In this document: one piece after another, positions 33,550-45,444 of the stretch | Position numbering within the stretch: the stretch's first letter is position 1 | Layout of the letters: each line of letters opens with the position of its first letter | Origin: Mikania micrantha | Taxonomy: Eukaryota; Streptophyta; Magnoliopsida; Asterales; Asteraceae | DNA: 64,000 nt | NCBI GenBank assembly: GCA_009363875.1 | Contig: CM018691.1 | Span: 121,397,404 to 121,461,403 of the forward strand | Reading direction: 5' to 3' | The notes under the pieces: generated by a model | What the model was told of the DNA's origin: nothing | The model's input: the letters and a program-made list of their open reading frames with translations, nothing else | Database searches by the model: none | Translations under genes and position numbers: made by a program

Positions 33550-34155
33550 GATCGCGACCCACAGGTTGGCGAACCTTTTCCCGTTGAACATGCAGCAGGT
33601 CGGCGAACCCTTGTGAGAACCGAACCTTCCAGCCGCCACTCCCGAACCTACTGAGCTGGGAAAGGACTGAACCCTAGGGAAACCCTAGCCGAACCTTGGC
33701 CTAGGCGAACCCTTAGCCGAACCAGGGGAGTCACGAACCTGGACCCTCACACGAACCTCTGCGTGGCACGAACCTTAACATGTCACGAACCCACAATGGG
33801 CGAACCAGCTTGCATGGGGCGAACCTTGCGGAGTCCCGAACCCAGGACTGCCGAACCTTGGCTGGGCGGCGAACCCTATACAAGGACCGAACCTTCTATT
33901 GTGTTAGCCGAACCTTCTGGTTCGTGGAACCAGCCCAGCCTCACGAACCTTGGTTAGTCGAACCTGCATGGCACCCTGTGAACCCATGTGGACGAACCTT
34001 ATCACTCAGACGAACTCCATAGTCACGAACCTACTATGAGCAGCGAACCCATGTGCCTTGCGAACCTTAGGCGTCTCTGACTGGGCCGAACCTTTGTTTC
34101 TCTTGGCCAAACCTTCTTTTTCTTTGGCCGAACCTAAGGGCGACCTAAATAGGTT
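33550..34155 (+). repeat. CGAACCT word cluster in the D LTR (copy at 43260-43870)
   Basis: About thirty copies of CGAACCT or CGAACCC are spaced by 8-25 variable bases. This is the complement of the AGGTTCG word of copia element A, used here in the opposite orientation relative to transcription. Short open frames inside (33763-34022) are by-products. Confidence 0.85.
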
Positions 34156-34751
34156 CGCTGGTTCTAGAAACTTTGAATCCAAATTCCTTCTAAACTAAGG
34201 GATTAGAAATAAAACAAGGGATTATAAACATGTATATATGTGTGTATATGTATACATGGATGTATCCATGCATGCATGAACCATTTAAGTTAACACCTTT
34301 CTTTGTCTAATTCAAGTTTTAAAGAAACTAAGGATTTATATGTATGTTGAACTTGTGTTATAATCAACTTAAGCATGGATTTTATTAAACTTTAATTAGA
34401 GTGTTATTAACTTAAACTAAGGTGGTTAGCATAGTGATCATGCATGTAAATGTATACCTATAATAGTATAACAAGTGGATCATTATAATATAGTTGGAAA
34501 CTAACAAGACTAAACTATTAATTCATGATGAACACTTATACAAGATTTGGAGATTCATTTCAACTTAGATTAAGTAAACTAAGTTAATGAAACACTAATG
34601 ATTAAAAAGGGAACACTTGTGAACATTTAATCGAAATAAAATGCATACGCTTATGAACATAAACCCATGATAATTACAGATTGATTTGGGTTGTTCTGAT
34701 TCTTCTTACGTGAGCGCGCAAATTACGAGAACACGGATTCTAAGGACTCAT

Positions 34752-35432
34752 GTGAGTTCTCATAACCTCCCTTTCTTTTAAACTATTTTTGTTTTGAAAC
34801 TCGGAGGTGAAACATGTATACCAATTTATTTATTGACTTGATAACGCAGGGATGACACTTATTTACTTTTATGAGATCCATAGTTATGGATTGTCATATT
34901 CCATGAGTTGTTACTGATGACTTTGGTCATCTGTAATGACTGCATGTATTGTCACTACTCCATGAGTTGAAGCTAATGACTTTGGGTCATTCGCGACGAC
35001 TGCATGTATTGTCACGTGGATGTTTCCACAACTCCGTGTATTCATTGTGGTTGACTTCGGTCTTCCTCAATGTTTGCATGTATTGTCACGTGGATGTTTC
35101 CACAACTTCGTGTGTCGTTGTCATTGATCTCGGTCATATACAATGATACATGTATGGTCACTTATATACATTGAGAATATTGGTGGATTATTATTGGTTG
35201 GTTGAACATGTGATTGATTTTCTATGATGTGTTAAAGTATGTGATTATGTGTTTGAATTATGTGTTGAGATTGTGTATTTGGATGTTGTGTTGGATGATC
35301 TCACAGATGCTCATACGGAAGTTATCAAGAAAAAATAAACTCCTTAAAACTCTTTATAAGGTATTTTAAATATAAACTTATGATTACTCACCAACTACTT
35401 TGTAGTTGACACTTGATTTTCACATGTTTCAG
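34752..35432 (+). other. Putative intron inside the D LTR (3' copy 44469-45149)
   Basis: Starts GTGAGTT and ends TTTTCACATGTTTCAG. In the 3' LTR the donor is a perfect CAG/GTGAGT. Both copies are 681 bases long. Equivalent pairs of sites exist in LTRs F and G. Splicing itself is inferred. Confidence 0.45.
34905..35160 (+). repeat. Hairpin array of GAC-NNNN-GTC type in D LTR (copy 44620-44875)
   Basis: Four to five degenerate units of about 55-80 bases with GAC-TTTG-GTC, GAC-TTCG-GTC and related cores. The first folds as TTAC-T-GATGAC-TTTG-GTCATC-T-GTAA. Repeated GCATGTATTGTCAC and CGTGGATGTTTCCAC (itself a GTGGA/TCCAC hairpin) separate the units. The array lies within the putative intron. 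Confidence 0.7.
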
Positions 35433-35724
35433 GTAATGAAGCTAAGTAGGTTGAGGAAGAAGAACTCACACTTTTGGACATCATCATATAGGATCTTGGA
35501 CTTAGCTAAATAACTGAAATTCTGGCGTTTAGAATTTAGTTAGATAGCTAAATCTTTTGTTGTAATTGATGTAACTATTTCATGATAGACATGAATTTTT
35601 GTGTAATTAATTTGGTTGATTGAATGTTATATGATGATTTGATTTAGATGCCCACGAGCTTTTGAACAATCTACACATCCCTCGTGGCATCCCGACGTTT
35701 CCGCCATTGGTCGGGGTGTTACAG

Positions 35725-35739
35725 ATGGGTATCAGAGCC
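35725..35739 (+). other. Primer binding site of element D
   Basis: TGGGTATCAGAGCC lies just after the LTR end and matches the complement of initiator Met tRNA with one extra G. Confidence 0.8.
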
Positions 35740-35948
35740 TGGGTTATAGGGAATTAGGTTACTAGAAATGGTTGACCTAGTCTATAACCATAGGATACCC
35801 TAGTATGAAGTTACTTCATACACTAGTTAGTATAGTCAGGATTTCATGCTTATGTGTTTATTACTTGTTAACTGAACTCCTGTTATACATTTGATATATA
35901 ATTGCTGCTTATTAATTTCTTGCTACTTGTGCCCTAATGACTCGATAA

Positions 35949-36064
35949 GGACATACTCGTGGTGTATTGTAAAGGTGGTGGGACGGTGGTTCGGGCGGTT
36001 GCGACCTACCCTTATCATATGCCCTATATATATACCATTTACAGTACATCGGGTGGATGTCAGT
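35949..36064 (+). repeat. Type 1 hairpin, D leader copy 1
   Basis: GGACA..TGTCAGT ends; arms GTATTGTAAA (35964-35973) and TTTACAGTAC (36038-36047), nine Watson-Crick and one G-T pair. The loop holds GGTGGTGGGACGGTG and TATGCCCTATATATA. Confidence 0.8.
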
Positions 36065-36177
36065 ATTGAGGAATAAGGGAACTACCCGTTTGGGACACTT
36101 ATCTGCTTAAGAACTTAACTGCTTAGGAAATTATCTGCTTTAGGAATTATATGATAGATTTTCTGATCTCCAGACAA

Positions 36178-36292
36178 GGACACACTCGTAGTATACTACA
36201 AAGGTGGTGGGATGTTGGCTGGGGCAGTTGCGATTGACCCCTACATATGCCCTATACATATACCGTTTGTAGTATATTGGGGGTCTGTCAGT
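36178..36292 (+). repeat. Type 1 hairpin, D leader copy 2
   Basis: GGACA..TGTCAGT ends; arms AGTATACTACAAA (36190-36202) and TTTGTAGTATATT (36266-36278), twelve Watson-Crick and one G-T pair. Confidence 0.8.
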
Positions 36293-36913
36293 GTCAGGAA
36301 CTTAGGATATTACTAGGAATTGTTGTAAAGTTGAGATTGATGGGATATTGAGGTTGATGGTATGTTTGTTGGATTTGTTTGGATTGACTCATGGATGACC
36401 ACACTTAATAAACACTTATAAAATCACTTGTGAACACACTTATTGGACACGTAGGGTGCATAGGATTAACGAACGATATGAGCGATTAGTGATGGAATAT
36501 GGATTTGGGTGATGATATAGACACTTGGTGATAATATAAACGCATAGTGATGATACTAACACCTAGTGATGGTATGGACACTTGATGAGAATAAATTATA
36601 GGGAGGATATGAACACTTAGTGACAATAAGAGCACTCAGTGATGATATGATCCCTTATTGACGATTATGGACATTGAGATTTGGTATGGAATTTAGTGAA
36701 CTTAGCCATTAGGGGAACTTTAATGTCAGGTGAACTTAGACATTAGGTGAATTTAGAAATAGGTAAACCTACATGTCAGGTGAACTTAGACATCAGGCGA
36801 ACCTAATTATCCAAGGGAACTAGAGACCACTTCCCTCAAAATTATCCTACCTAGAATAAGGTTTATGAAGTGAGACTATGGTAAGATACATGATACACCC
36901 TTAATGCTAACAA

Positions 36914-37027
36914 GGGCATAATCGTGGTGCAATGGAACGGTGGTGGGACGGTGTAGGGGAGATTGCGATCTACCTCTGCATATGCCCTATATATAAGCTT
37001 GTTGCATTGCATCAGGAGGTTGTCAGT
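36914..37027 (+). repeat. Type 1 hairpin, D leader copy 3
   Basis: GGGCA..TGTCAGT ends; arms GGTGCAATGGAAC (36926-36938) and GTTGCATTGCATC (37001-37013), eleven Watson-Crick, one G-T and one mismatch. Confidence 0.8.
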
Positions 37028-37264
37028 GTTGGTATAGGGTGGGGAATGTATGGAACGTAGGAATAGTTAGTTAATATTAGCTATGACCAACTAGGACACT
37101 TAGTATAATATTAGGAAAGTTATAAATGTTATGAGTTTAATGACAGATAGGAGAAAAATATACTTCCTATATGTAATCTTAACTGTCTAAATGAACTCAT
37201 TTGACCATTGTTTGTATGACTTACGTTGTAAACGGTAGTAACATGTTTCTAATTCCACAGAAAC

Positions 37265-40200
37265 ATGCCGCCGCGCCGTCACAACGAAGATGACTCGAAC
37301 AATGGAGATGCTAACAACAGTAATGCCAACTCTGGCATACAAGAGTTAGCAACGCTTATCTCTGGATTGGTGAATCAACTGACACAAGACAATCAATCTC
37401 TTGCTCAGAACAGAGGTGATGCAAACCCACCAACTTGCACATTCAAACACTTCAACTCCTGTAATCCACAGAAGTTTACGGGTGCTGAGTCAGCCACTGG
37501 TCTGCTGCAGTGGTTCGAGAGTATGGAGAACACTTTCATCAACAGCGATTGCCCCGACAATCTGAAAGTTCGTTATGCCACTAGTGTTTTCCAAAAGAGA
37601 GCACTAACTTGGTGGAATGGGGAAAAACGAACTAGGGGAGTTGATGCTGCCTTTGCACTGACTTGGACTGAGGTCAAGAATTTGATGACTACTGAATTCT
37701 GTCCTCGCAGTGAGATGAGGAAGCTGGAGACGGAGTTCTGGGAACTCAAGCAGGATAGCGGGGAGAATGTTATCTACAATACTCAGTTTCATGAGTATAG
37801 TCTACTGGTACCTCATCTGGTGACACCCTTAGAGAGGGCGATTGAGAAGTACATCGGTGGTCTGCTGATGCAGATTCAAGATACTGTCTACGGAAGCAAC
37901 CCCAAAACACTTGAGGCTGCAATCCGTCTATCTGCTACACTTACTGACAATCATGTGAAGGCTGGAACACTCACTAGGAAGGGGACAAAGAAAAATGAGG
38001 TGAAGACTGCTGTGAAAGAAACAAAGACTGAGGTCAAGTCTGAAGCTGCTAGTTCTTCAAAAAGCAGCAACAAAAAGAGAAAGACCATGAATTTCGTGGT
38101 CACTGCTCCTGCTTTTAAGTCTGTGTAGCAATCAACCAACAACACCACTGCAAGGAATTATATTAGGAATACTCCCCAGTGTAATACTTGTAGATATCAT
38201 CACTTGCCTAACGTGCCTTGTCGCGTCTGCAACAACTGTGGCAAGTTTGGCCACTTTGCAAATGTCTGCCGGAATGCACAGCAAGCACAAAGGATGCAAC
38301 TTGCTCCGTTTGCATTGCCCGCTCCACAAGCTCAACCGATACAAGCTGCACCTGTTCGCCAGGTACCTGCACAGGCAAGAGCCTGTTATGAGTGCGGCGA
38401 AGTGGGTCATTTCAGAAATCAATGCCCAAAGTTGACCGGGAACAATCAGAGGGTGGCAAGAGGCCGGGCGTACCAACTGAATGCTCCAGCTGCTCAAGCC
38501 AACCAGGATGTGGTCAACGGTACATTTCTGATCAACAACTCTTATGCATCTGTCTTATTTGATTCTGGTGCCGATAGGAGTTTCGTTTCATATGATTTTG
38601 AATGCATGCTTGGTAGAACACGTACATATTTAGCTAAACCGTTTAACGTGGAGGTGGCTGGCGGAAACACTATCGATATTCACACTATTATTATTGGATG
38701 TACTGTGAACTTAAGTGATCATGTTTTCCCAGTTGATCTCATACCTATGCATCTTGGTAGCTTTGATGTTATCATAGGCATGGATTGGTTAGCTGCCCAC
38801 AAAGCGGAGATAGTTTGTCACGAGAAATACATTTGTATTCCCTTACCTTCGGGTGAAACTTTAAGAGATTTTGGGGAAACTTCTAGCAAAGGTCTTAAGT
38901 TGATGTCATGCACTAAAGCACACAAGTACCTTAGGAAGAAATGTATAGCATTCTTAGTGCACATCGTGGAGAAAAAGGAAAAAGGAAAGAGTATGGAGGA
39001 CGTTCCAGTAATCAGAGACTTTCCTGAAGTATTTCCAGATGACTTGCCGGGTCTTCCACCAGAACGTCAAGTAGAGTTTCGAATTGACTTGTTACCTGGT
39101 GCGAACCCTGTCGCCAAAGCTCCCTACAGACATGCGCCTTCGGAGTTGCAATAATTGGCAAGCCAGCTGCAAGAACTTACTGATAAAGGATTTATTCGCC
39201 CGAGCCATTCGCCATGGGGTGCACCGGTCCTGTTTGTTAAGAAGAAGGATGGGTCATTCCGAATGTGCATCGACTACCGCGAATTAAACAAAATCACAAT
39301 CAAGAATCAATATCCACTGCCACGCATCGATGATCTCTTCGATCAGTTACAGGGCTCGGCATGGTTTTCCAAGATCGATCTGAGGTCTGGGTATCATCAG
39401 CTTCGCGTACATGATGATGATATTCCCAAGACTGGTTTCAGAACAAGATATGGCCATTATGAATTTTTGGTAATGCCTTTCGGCCTTACCAATGCACCTG
39501 CGGTTTTCATGGACCTCATGAACCGTGTTTGCAGGCCATACTTGGACAAATTTGTGATTGTATTCATTGATGATATTTTGATCTACTCAAAGACCAAGGA
39601 AGAACACGAGAAACACCTTGAGTTGGTTTTGGAGATCCTGAGAGAAGAGCGACTGTATGCCAAGTTCTCTAAATGTGAATTTTGGCTTAAAGAAGTTCAA
39701 TTCTTGGGACACATAGTCAATGAGAATGGTGTTCACGTAGATCCAGCGAAGATTGATGCGGTGAAGAATTGGAGTACACCGAAGACACCGACGGAGATTC
39801 GATCGTTTCTTGGACTTGCCGGTTAATATCGGCGGTTTATCTCGAATTTCTCCAGGATTGCTGTCCCTCTCACTTCTTTGACTCAAAAGAATAAACCATA
39901 CGAGTGGGGACCGAAGCAAGAAGAGGCATTTCAGACTTTGAAGCAGAAACTTTGTGATGCTCCTGTCTTAACACCGCCTGATGGAAATGATGATTTTGTG
40001 GTTTACTGTGATGCATCTAACCTAGGTCTTGGTTGTGTTCTCATGCAACGGGGAAAGGTCGTGGCATATGCATCGAGACAGTTGAAAATTCACGAGAAGA
40101 ACTACACTACACACGACTTGGAACTTGGTGCAGTCGTGTTTGCCTTGAAGATATGGAGACATTATCTTTATGGCACTAAGTGTGTAGTATTTACAGATCA

Positions 40201-41824
40201 CAAAAGTTTGCAACATATTTTCAATCAAAAGGAACTTAACATGAGACAACGGAGATGGGTTGAACTGTTAAACGATTATGACTGTGAAATTCGCTACCAT
40301 CCTGGTAAAACGAATGTAGTAGCAGATGCGCTTAGTCGCAAAAGTCAAGTTCAGATTCATAGTGTCCGAGTGCACACTAGTCTCCGAAATGATGTTCTCA
40401 CAGCCCAACAACACTCATTAGCTCAAGATAATTTGAAAAATGAGATGTCTTGTGGGGCTGAGATTTTATTGGAAACTAAGGATGATGGGTTGATGTACTA
40501 TTTGAATCGGTTGTGGATACCGAACAGGGGTGATCTTAGGATGGTGATTATGGATGAAGCTCATAAATCTCGTTATTCAATCCATCCGGGTTCTGATAAG
40601 ATGTATCAAGACCTTCGGGACTTGTACTGGTGGCCTGGAATGAAGAAGGATATTGCTGAGTATGTGTCCAAATGCGTTAACTGTGCCAAAGTCAAGGCAG
40701 AACACCAGCGACCTTCGGGATTGTTATTACAACCAGAAATACCCATGTGGAAGTGGGAGAATATCTCCATGGATTTTATTACCAAACTTCCACGAACCGC
40801 AAACGGTAAAGATAGCATTTGGGTGATAGTTGATAGATTGACCAAGTCGGCTCATTTCTTACCGATACGTGAGACGTACCCTGTGCGGAAATTAGCTCGT
40901 ATCAACATTGATGAGATCGTTAGCCGACATGGTATTCCCTTAAGCATAATATCGGATCGTGATGCTCGTTTCACGGCACGATTTTGGGAATCACTTCATG
41001 AAGCTTTTGGAACAAGATTGGATCTTAGCACTGCCTATCATCCTCAAACGGATGGACAGACGGAGCGAACGATTCAGACATTGGAAGATATGTTAAGACC
41101 TTGTGTCATCGACTTTGGTGGCAATTGGGATAGCCATTTACCATTGGTTGAGTTCTTGTATAACAACAGTTATCACGCAAGCATTGGTATGGCACCGTTT
41201 GAAGCTCTTTATGGCAGGAAATGTCGGTCACCTATTTGTTGGACCGAAGTCGGTGATTCACAGATTACTGGTCCCGAGATTATTCAGGAAACGACTGACA
41301 AGATCCGCCAGATCCGCGATAACCTGCTGGCTGCACGCAGTCGACAGAAAAGCTACGCGGACAAATGAAGGAAACCTTTAGAGTTTGAAGTTGATGATAT
41401 GGTATTACTCAAAGTATCTCCTTGGAAAGGCGTTGTGCGATTCGGGAAGAAGGGTAAGCTTGCTCCACGTTATGTTGGTCCTTTTAAGATCCTTGAACGG
41501 ATCGGGAAGGTCGCCTATAAGTTGTAACTTCCTCCTGAAATTAGTAACGTGCACCCGACGTTTCACGTGTCCAATTTAAGAAAGTGCTTAGCTGATCAGG
41601 ATCTTCAGGTACCACTCGATGACATTCGCGTCGATGATACCCTGCATTTTGTTGAAAAACCGGTGGAGATAATGGATCGTGAGGTTAAAAAGCTCAAACG
41701 CAGTAGAATTCCAATTGTCAAAGTACGTTGGGAATTGAAGCGGGGTCCAGAATTCACTTGGGAGCAGGAAGATCAGATGAAGCTTAAGTACCCACATTTA
41801 TTTACTACGGTCACTCCAAGTTGA
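37265..41824 (+). pseudogene. gag-pol: gag-pol of element D, one frame with five stops
   Basis: ATG at 37265 begins the gag capsid domain (WFESME, LTWWNG). Zinc knuckles CNNCGKFGHFANVC and CYECGEVGHFRNQC follow at about 38230 and 38385. Protease has FDSGADRSFV (about 38560). Reverse transcriptase has the FIDDILIYS form of the active site (about 39563); RNase H has YCDASNLGLGCVLMQ and TDHKSLQHIF. Integrase has the HHCC finger (HKSRYSIHPG..C-NCAKVK) and DDE core (MDFITKLPR, ISDRDARF, AYHPQTDGQTERT), then a chromodomain-like tail IPIVKVRWELKRGPEFTW. Stops: TAG 38126, TAA 39152, TAA 39824, TGA 41366, TAA 41525. There is no frameshift over 1,520 codons, so decay is recent. Confidence 0.95.
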
Positions 41825-41858
41825 ATTTCGGGACGAAATTCCCTTAACTAGGGGAGAC
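41825..41858 (+). other. Polypurine tract of element D
   Basis: AACTAGGGGAGAC ends directly at the TGTAAC start of the 3' LTR. Confidence 0.75.
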
Positions 41859-44800
41859 TGTAACATCACTGTACTTCAGGTTGTCCGTACATACGTACGA
41901 TTGTACTGTTACGACCTGATATAATAATTATTAATGAACATAAATTATTGGATGCATTATTTAATGATTATCACTGTTATTGGTATACATGCTTAGAACA
42001 TATTGTTATACACGTAAACCATGGGAAGTTTAGTTGTAATTCAACTAAACAGAACCAGAGAGTTTATCGCAGATGATTACACGGATCATGGATTTTGTTA
42101 TGGAATGAAAGGAATTAGGAGTTGTTATGGTTGGATTGCTAAACATAGTCAAGGATACATGGTCATGGTTTATCGAAATAGCGGTAGGACGGTGTAGGGG
42201 AGGTTGCGATCTACCTCTGCATATGCCCTATACATATGCATATTTTGGTCTATCATGGATGTGTCAGTGATATGGTTTAGTGGGATTTGGATTGGGATTG
42301 ATACTATTGAAGATAATAAAATAATTGGAATTAATAACGCGATGGTGAGGTTACGAACACGAAATAAACACGAATATTAAATTAGAGATATTAACTTAAT
42401 AACGTATTCGCGTGAATGACGATTTACACGAATATAATTATTAAGAATAATATTCTGAAATGATATTCTCTAAATTTTAAATCGAGTTGAAATACGGTAC
42501 GAGTGTCGGATTCGCAAAGGTGACGATCTTTACGAATACGTACGTAAGTAACGCGTTTCGACGAGATAATTAAATAATACCTAACGATATTAAATTAATA
42601 TATGGAAACTAAAAACATTTATTAGGAATCATAACCTAAAACAAATACGATCAAATTATTTCATTAAATAATGGATTTAACGAAAATAAACGGAGGCTTT
42701 TTATTTAAACGATTTTAAAATTTAAAACTATTTTACTAAAAACAAAACTTATCTATTTAAATGTCTTACGTTTTAAATATGTTTAACGAGTAAAAACCGA
42801 GCATTTATTATGTTTTATCGCGATAAAAACGAGACCGGACACGCGGGGAGTAACGCGATAAAAGGAAGAGCTTTCTCTTCTTCCTTCTCATTTCTCATTT
42901 TCTCCTTCTCTCTCTCAAACACCAAAAACGCCACCTTCTCTGTCTAGATCTTCTCTCTAGCTTATCTTCTTCGTATCTCAACAGAATCACGAGATCTTGG
43001 CGCCTACGCGTTCGTGAGATCGAGGAGAACAAGAACCCACGAAGAAACACGAGTTTTGATCGACGATTGAGGTAAATCTATGGTTTTTAAATTCGGTTTT
43101 TGTGTAAATCTAGAACCACAAAACTCATCTATGTTCCAACCGATACAAACACTTAGAAATATGCAAGGAAACTATTGTAGCTCATTTGAAAGCCTAGAGC
43201 CCAGATCTCCTACGAAAGTGGCTCGATTGATGGGATGGTGAGCAGTGGATCGCGACCCACAGGTTGGCGAACCTGTGATGGGGGCCGAACCTTTTCCCCT
43301 TGAACATGCAGCAGGTCGGCGAACCCTTGTGAGAACCGAACCTTCCAGCCGCCACTCCCGAACCTACTGAGCTGGGAAAGGACCGAACCCTAGGGAAACC
43401 CTAGCCGAACCTTGGCCTAGGCGAACCCTTAGTCGAACCAGGGCAGTCACGAAGCTGGACCCTCACACGAACCTCTGTGTGGCACGAACCTTAACATGTC
43501 ACGAACCCACAATGGGCGAACCAGCTTGCATGGGGCGAACCTTGTGGAGTCCCGAACCTAGGACCGCCGAACCTTGGCTGGGCGGCGAACCCTGTACAAG
43601 GACCGAACCTTCTATTGTGTTAGCCGAACCTTCTGGTTCGTGGAACCAGCCCAGCCTCACGAACCTTGGTTAGTCGAACCTGCATGGCACCCTGTGAACC
43701 CATGTGGACGGACCTTATCACTCAGACGAACCCCATAGTCACGAACCTACTATGAGCAGCGAACCCATGTGCCTTGCGAACCTTAGGCGTCTCTGACTGG
43801 GCCGAACCTTTGTTTCTCTTGGCCGAACCTTCTTTTTCTTTGGGCCGAACCTAAGGGCGACCTAAATATGTTCGCTGGTTCTAGAAACTTTGAATCCAAA
43901 TTCCTTCTAAACTAAGGGATTAGAAATAAAACAAGGGATTATAAACATGTATATATGTGTGTATATGTATACATGGATGTATCCATGCATGCATGAACCA
44001 TTTAAGTTAACACCTTTCTTTGTCTAATTCAAGTTTTAAAGAAACTAAGGATTTATATGTATGTTGAACATGTGTTATAATCAACTTATGCATGGATTTT
44101 ATTAAACTTTAATTAGAGTGTTATTAACTTAAACCAAGGTGGTTAGCATAGTGATCATGCATGTAAATGTATACCTATAATAGTATAACAAGCGGATCAT
44201 TATAATATAGTTGGAAACTAACAAGACTAAACTATTAATTGATGATGAACACTTATACAAGATTTGGAGATTCATTTCAACTTAGATTAAGTAAACTAAG
44301 TTAATGAAACACTAATGATTAAAAAGGGAACACTTGTGAACATTTAATCGAAATAAAACGCATACGCTTATGAACATAAACCCATGATAATTACAGATTG
44401 ATTTGGGTTGTTCTGATTCTTCTTACGTGAGCGCGCAAATTACGAGAACACGGATTCTAAGGACTCAGGTGAGTTCTCATAACCTCCCTTTCTTTTAAAC
44501 TATTTTTGTTTTGAAACTCGGAGGTGAAACATGTATACCAATTTATATATTGACTTGATAACACAGGGATGACACTTATTTACTTGTATGAGATCCATAG
44601 TTATGGATTGTCATATTCCATGAGTTGTTACTAATGACTTTGGTCATCTATAATGACTGCATGTATTGTCACTACTCCATGAGTTGAAGCTAATGACTTT
44701 GTGTAATTCGAGACGACTGCATGTATTGTCACGTGGATGTTTCCACAACTCCGTGTATTCGTTGTGGTTGACTTCGGTCTTCCTCAATGTTTGCATGTAT

Positions 44801-45439
44801 TGTCACGTGGATGTTTCCACAACTCCGTGTGTCGTTGTCATTGACCTCGGTCATATACAATGATACATGTATGGTCACTTATATACGTTGAGACTATTGG
44901 TGGATTATTATTGGTTGGTTGAACATGTGATTGATTTTCTATGATGTGTTAAAGTATGTGATTATGTGTTTGAATTATGTGTTGAGATTGTGTATTTGGA
45001 TGTTGTGTTGGATGATCTCACAGATGCTCATACGGATGTTATCAAGAAAATATAAACTCCTTAAAACTCTTTATAAGATATTTTAAATATAAACTTATGA
45101 TTACTCACCAAATACTTTGTAGTTGACACTTGATTTTCACATGTTTCAGGTAATGAAGCTAAGTAGGTTGAGGAAGAAGAACTCACACTTTTGGACATCA
45201 TCATATAGGATCTTGGACTTAGCTAAATAACTGAAATTCCGGCGTTTAAAATTTAGTTAGATAGCTAAATCTTTTGTTGTAATTGATGTAACTCTTTCAT
45301 GATAGACATGATTTTTGTGTAATTAATTTGGTTGATTGAATGTTATATGATGATTTGATTTAGATGCCCACGAGCTTTTGAACAATCTACACATCCCTCG
45401 TGGCATCCCGACGTTTCCGCCATCGGTCGGGGTGTTACA
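41859..45439 (+). repeat. 3' LTR of element D
   Basis: Same layout as the 5' copy but retaining two segments lost there (about 43 bases near 42661 and 19 bases near 43270). The donor-like site is CAG/GTGAGT at 44466-44474. It ends GTGTTACA before the TTCTT duplication. Confidence 0.95.
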
Positions 45440-45444
45440 TTCTT

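Larger units (their letters stand above)
32205..35723 (+). repeat. 5' LTR of element D
   Basis: U3 runs to about 33155 and contains a type 1 hairpin. Then come a TATA-like box, a CT-rich stretch, the CGAACCT word cluster, a donor-like site, the hairpin array, an acceptor-like site and the terminus. Confidence 0.95.
35740..37264 (+). other. Leader of element D with three type 1 hairpins and short repeats
   Basis: A 1.5 kb untranslated leader. Type 1 hairpins are at 35949-36064, 36178-36292 and 36914-37027. Between them, 36480-36690 holds about nine degenerate units of roughly 24 bases around TAGTGATGATATGRACAC, and 36715-36830 repeats AGGTGAACTTAGACAT. Upstream ATGs and short frames are present but show no conservation. 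Confidence 0.8.
32205..45439 (+). mobile_element. Element D: full-length Ty3-gypsy chromovirus
   Basis: LTRs of 3519 and 3581 bases (TGTAACATCAC..GGGGTGTTACA) enclose a 6.1 kb internal region, and TTCTT flanks both ends (32200-32204 and 45440-45444), a perfect duplication. The order gag-PR-RT-RH-INT and a chromodomain-like tail point to a chromovirus, most like the Tekay/Del group given the long LTRs. The whole gag-pol is in one frame with five premature stops and no frameshift. By eye the first 1.3 kb of the LTRs differ by about 2-3%; the length difference comes from two deletions in the 5' LTR, one of 19 bases between CGAACCT words. D is inserted in the third ORF of C. Confidence 0.96.

Noticed and set aside
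33763..34022. Repetitive proteins from frames in the CGAACCT cluster
   Set aside because: Frames arise because the words lack stop codons; word spacing is not a multiple of three, so no consistent protein repeat exists.
35949..36064. Type 1 hairpins as MITEs
   Set aside because: MITE copies share their terminal inverted repeats. Here the arms differ between copies while the centre is conserved, and no target duplications are seen.
35949..37027. Hammerhead ribozymes (retrozymes)
   Set aside because: The CTGATGA and GAAA core boxes of a hammerhead are not found in the conserved loop.
45400..45444. Start of the third-ORF remnant at 45400
   Set aside because: Positions 45400-45439 belong to the D LTR and 45440-45444 to the duplication; the host frame starts again at 45445.
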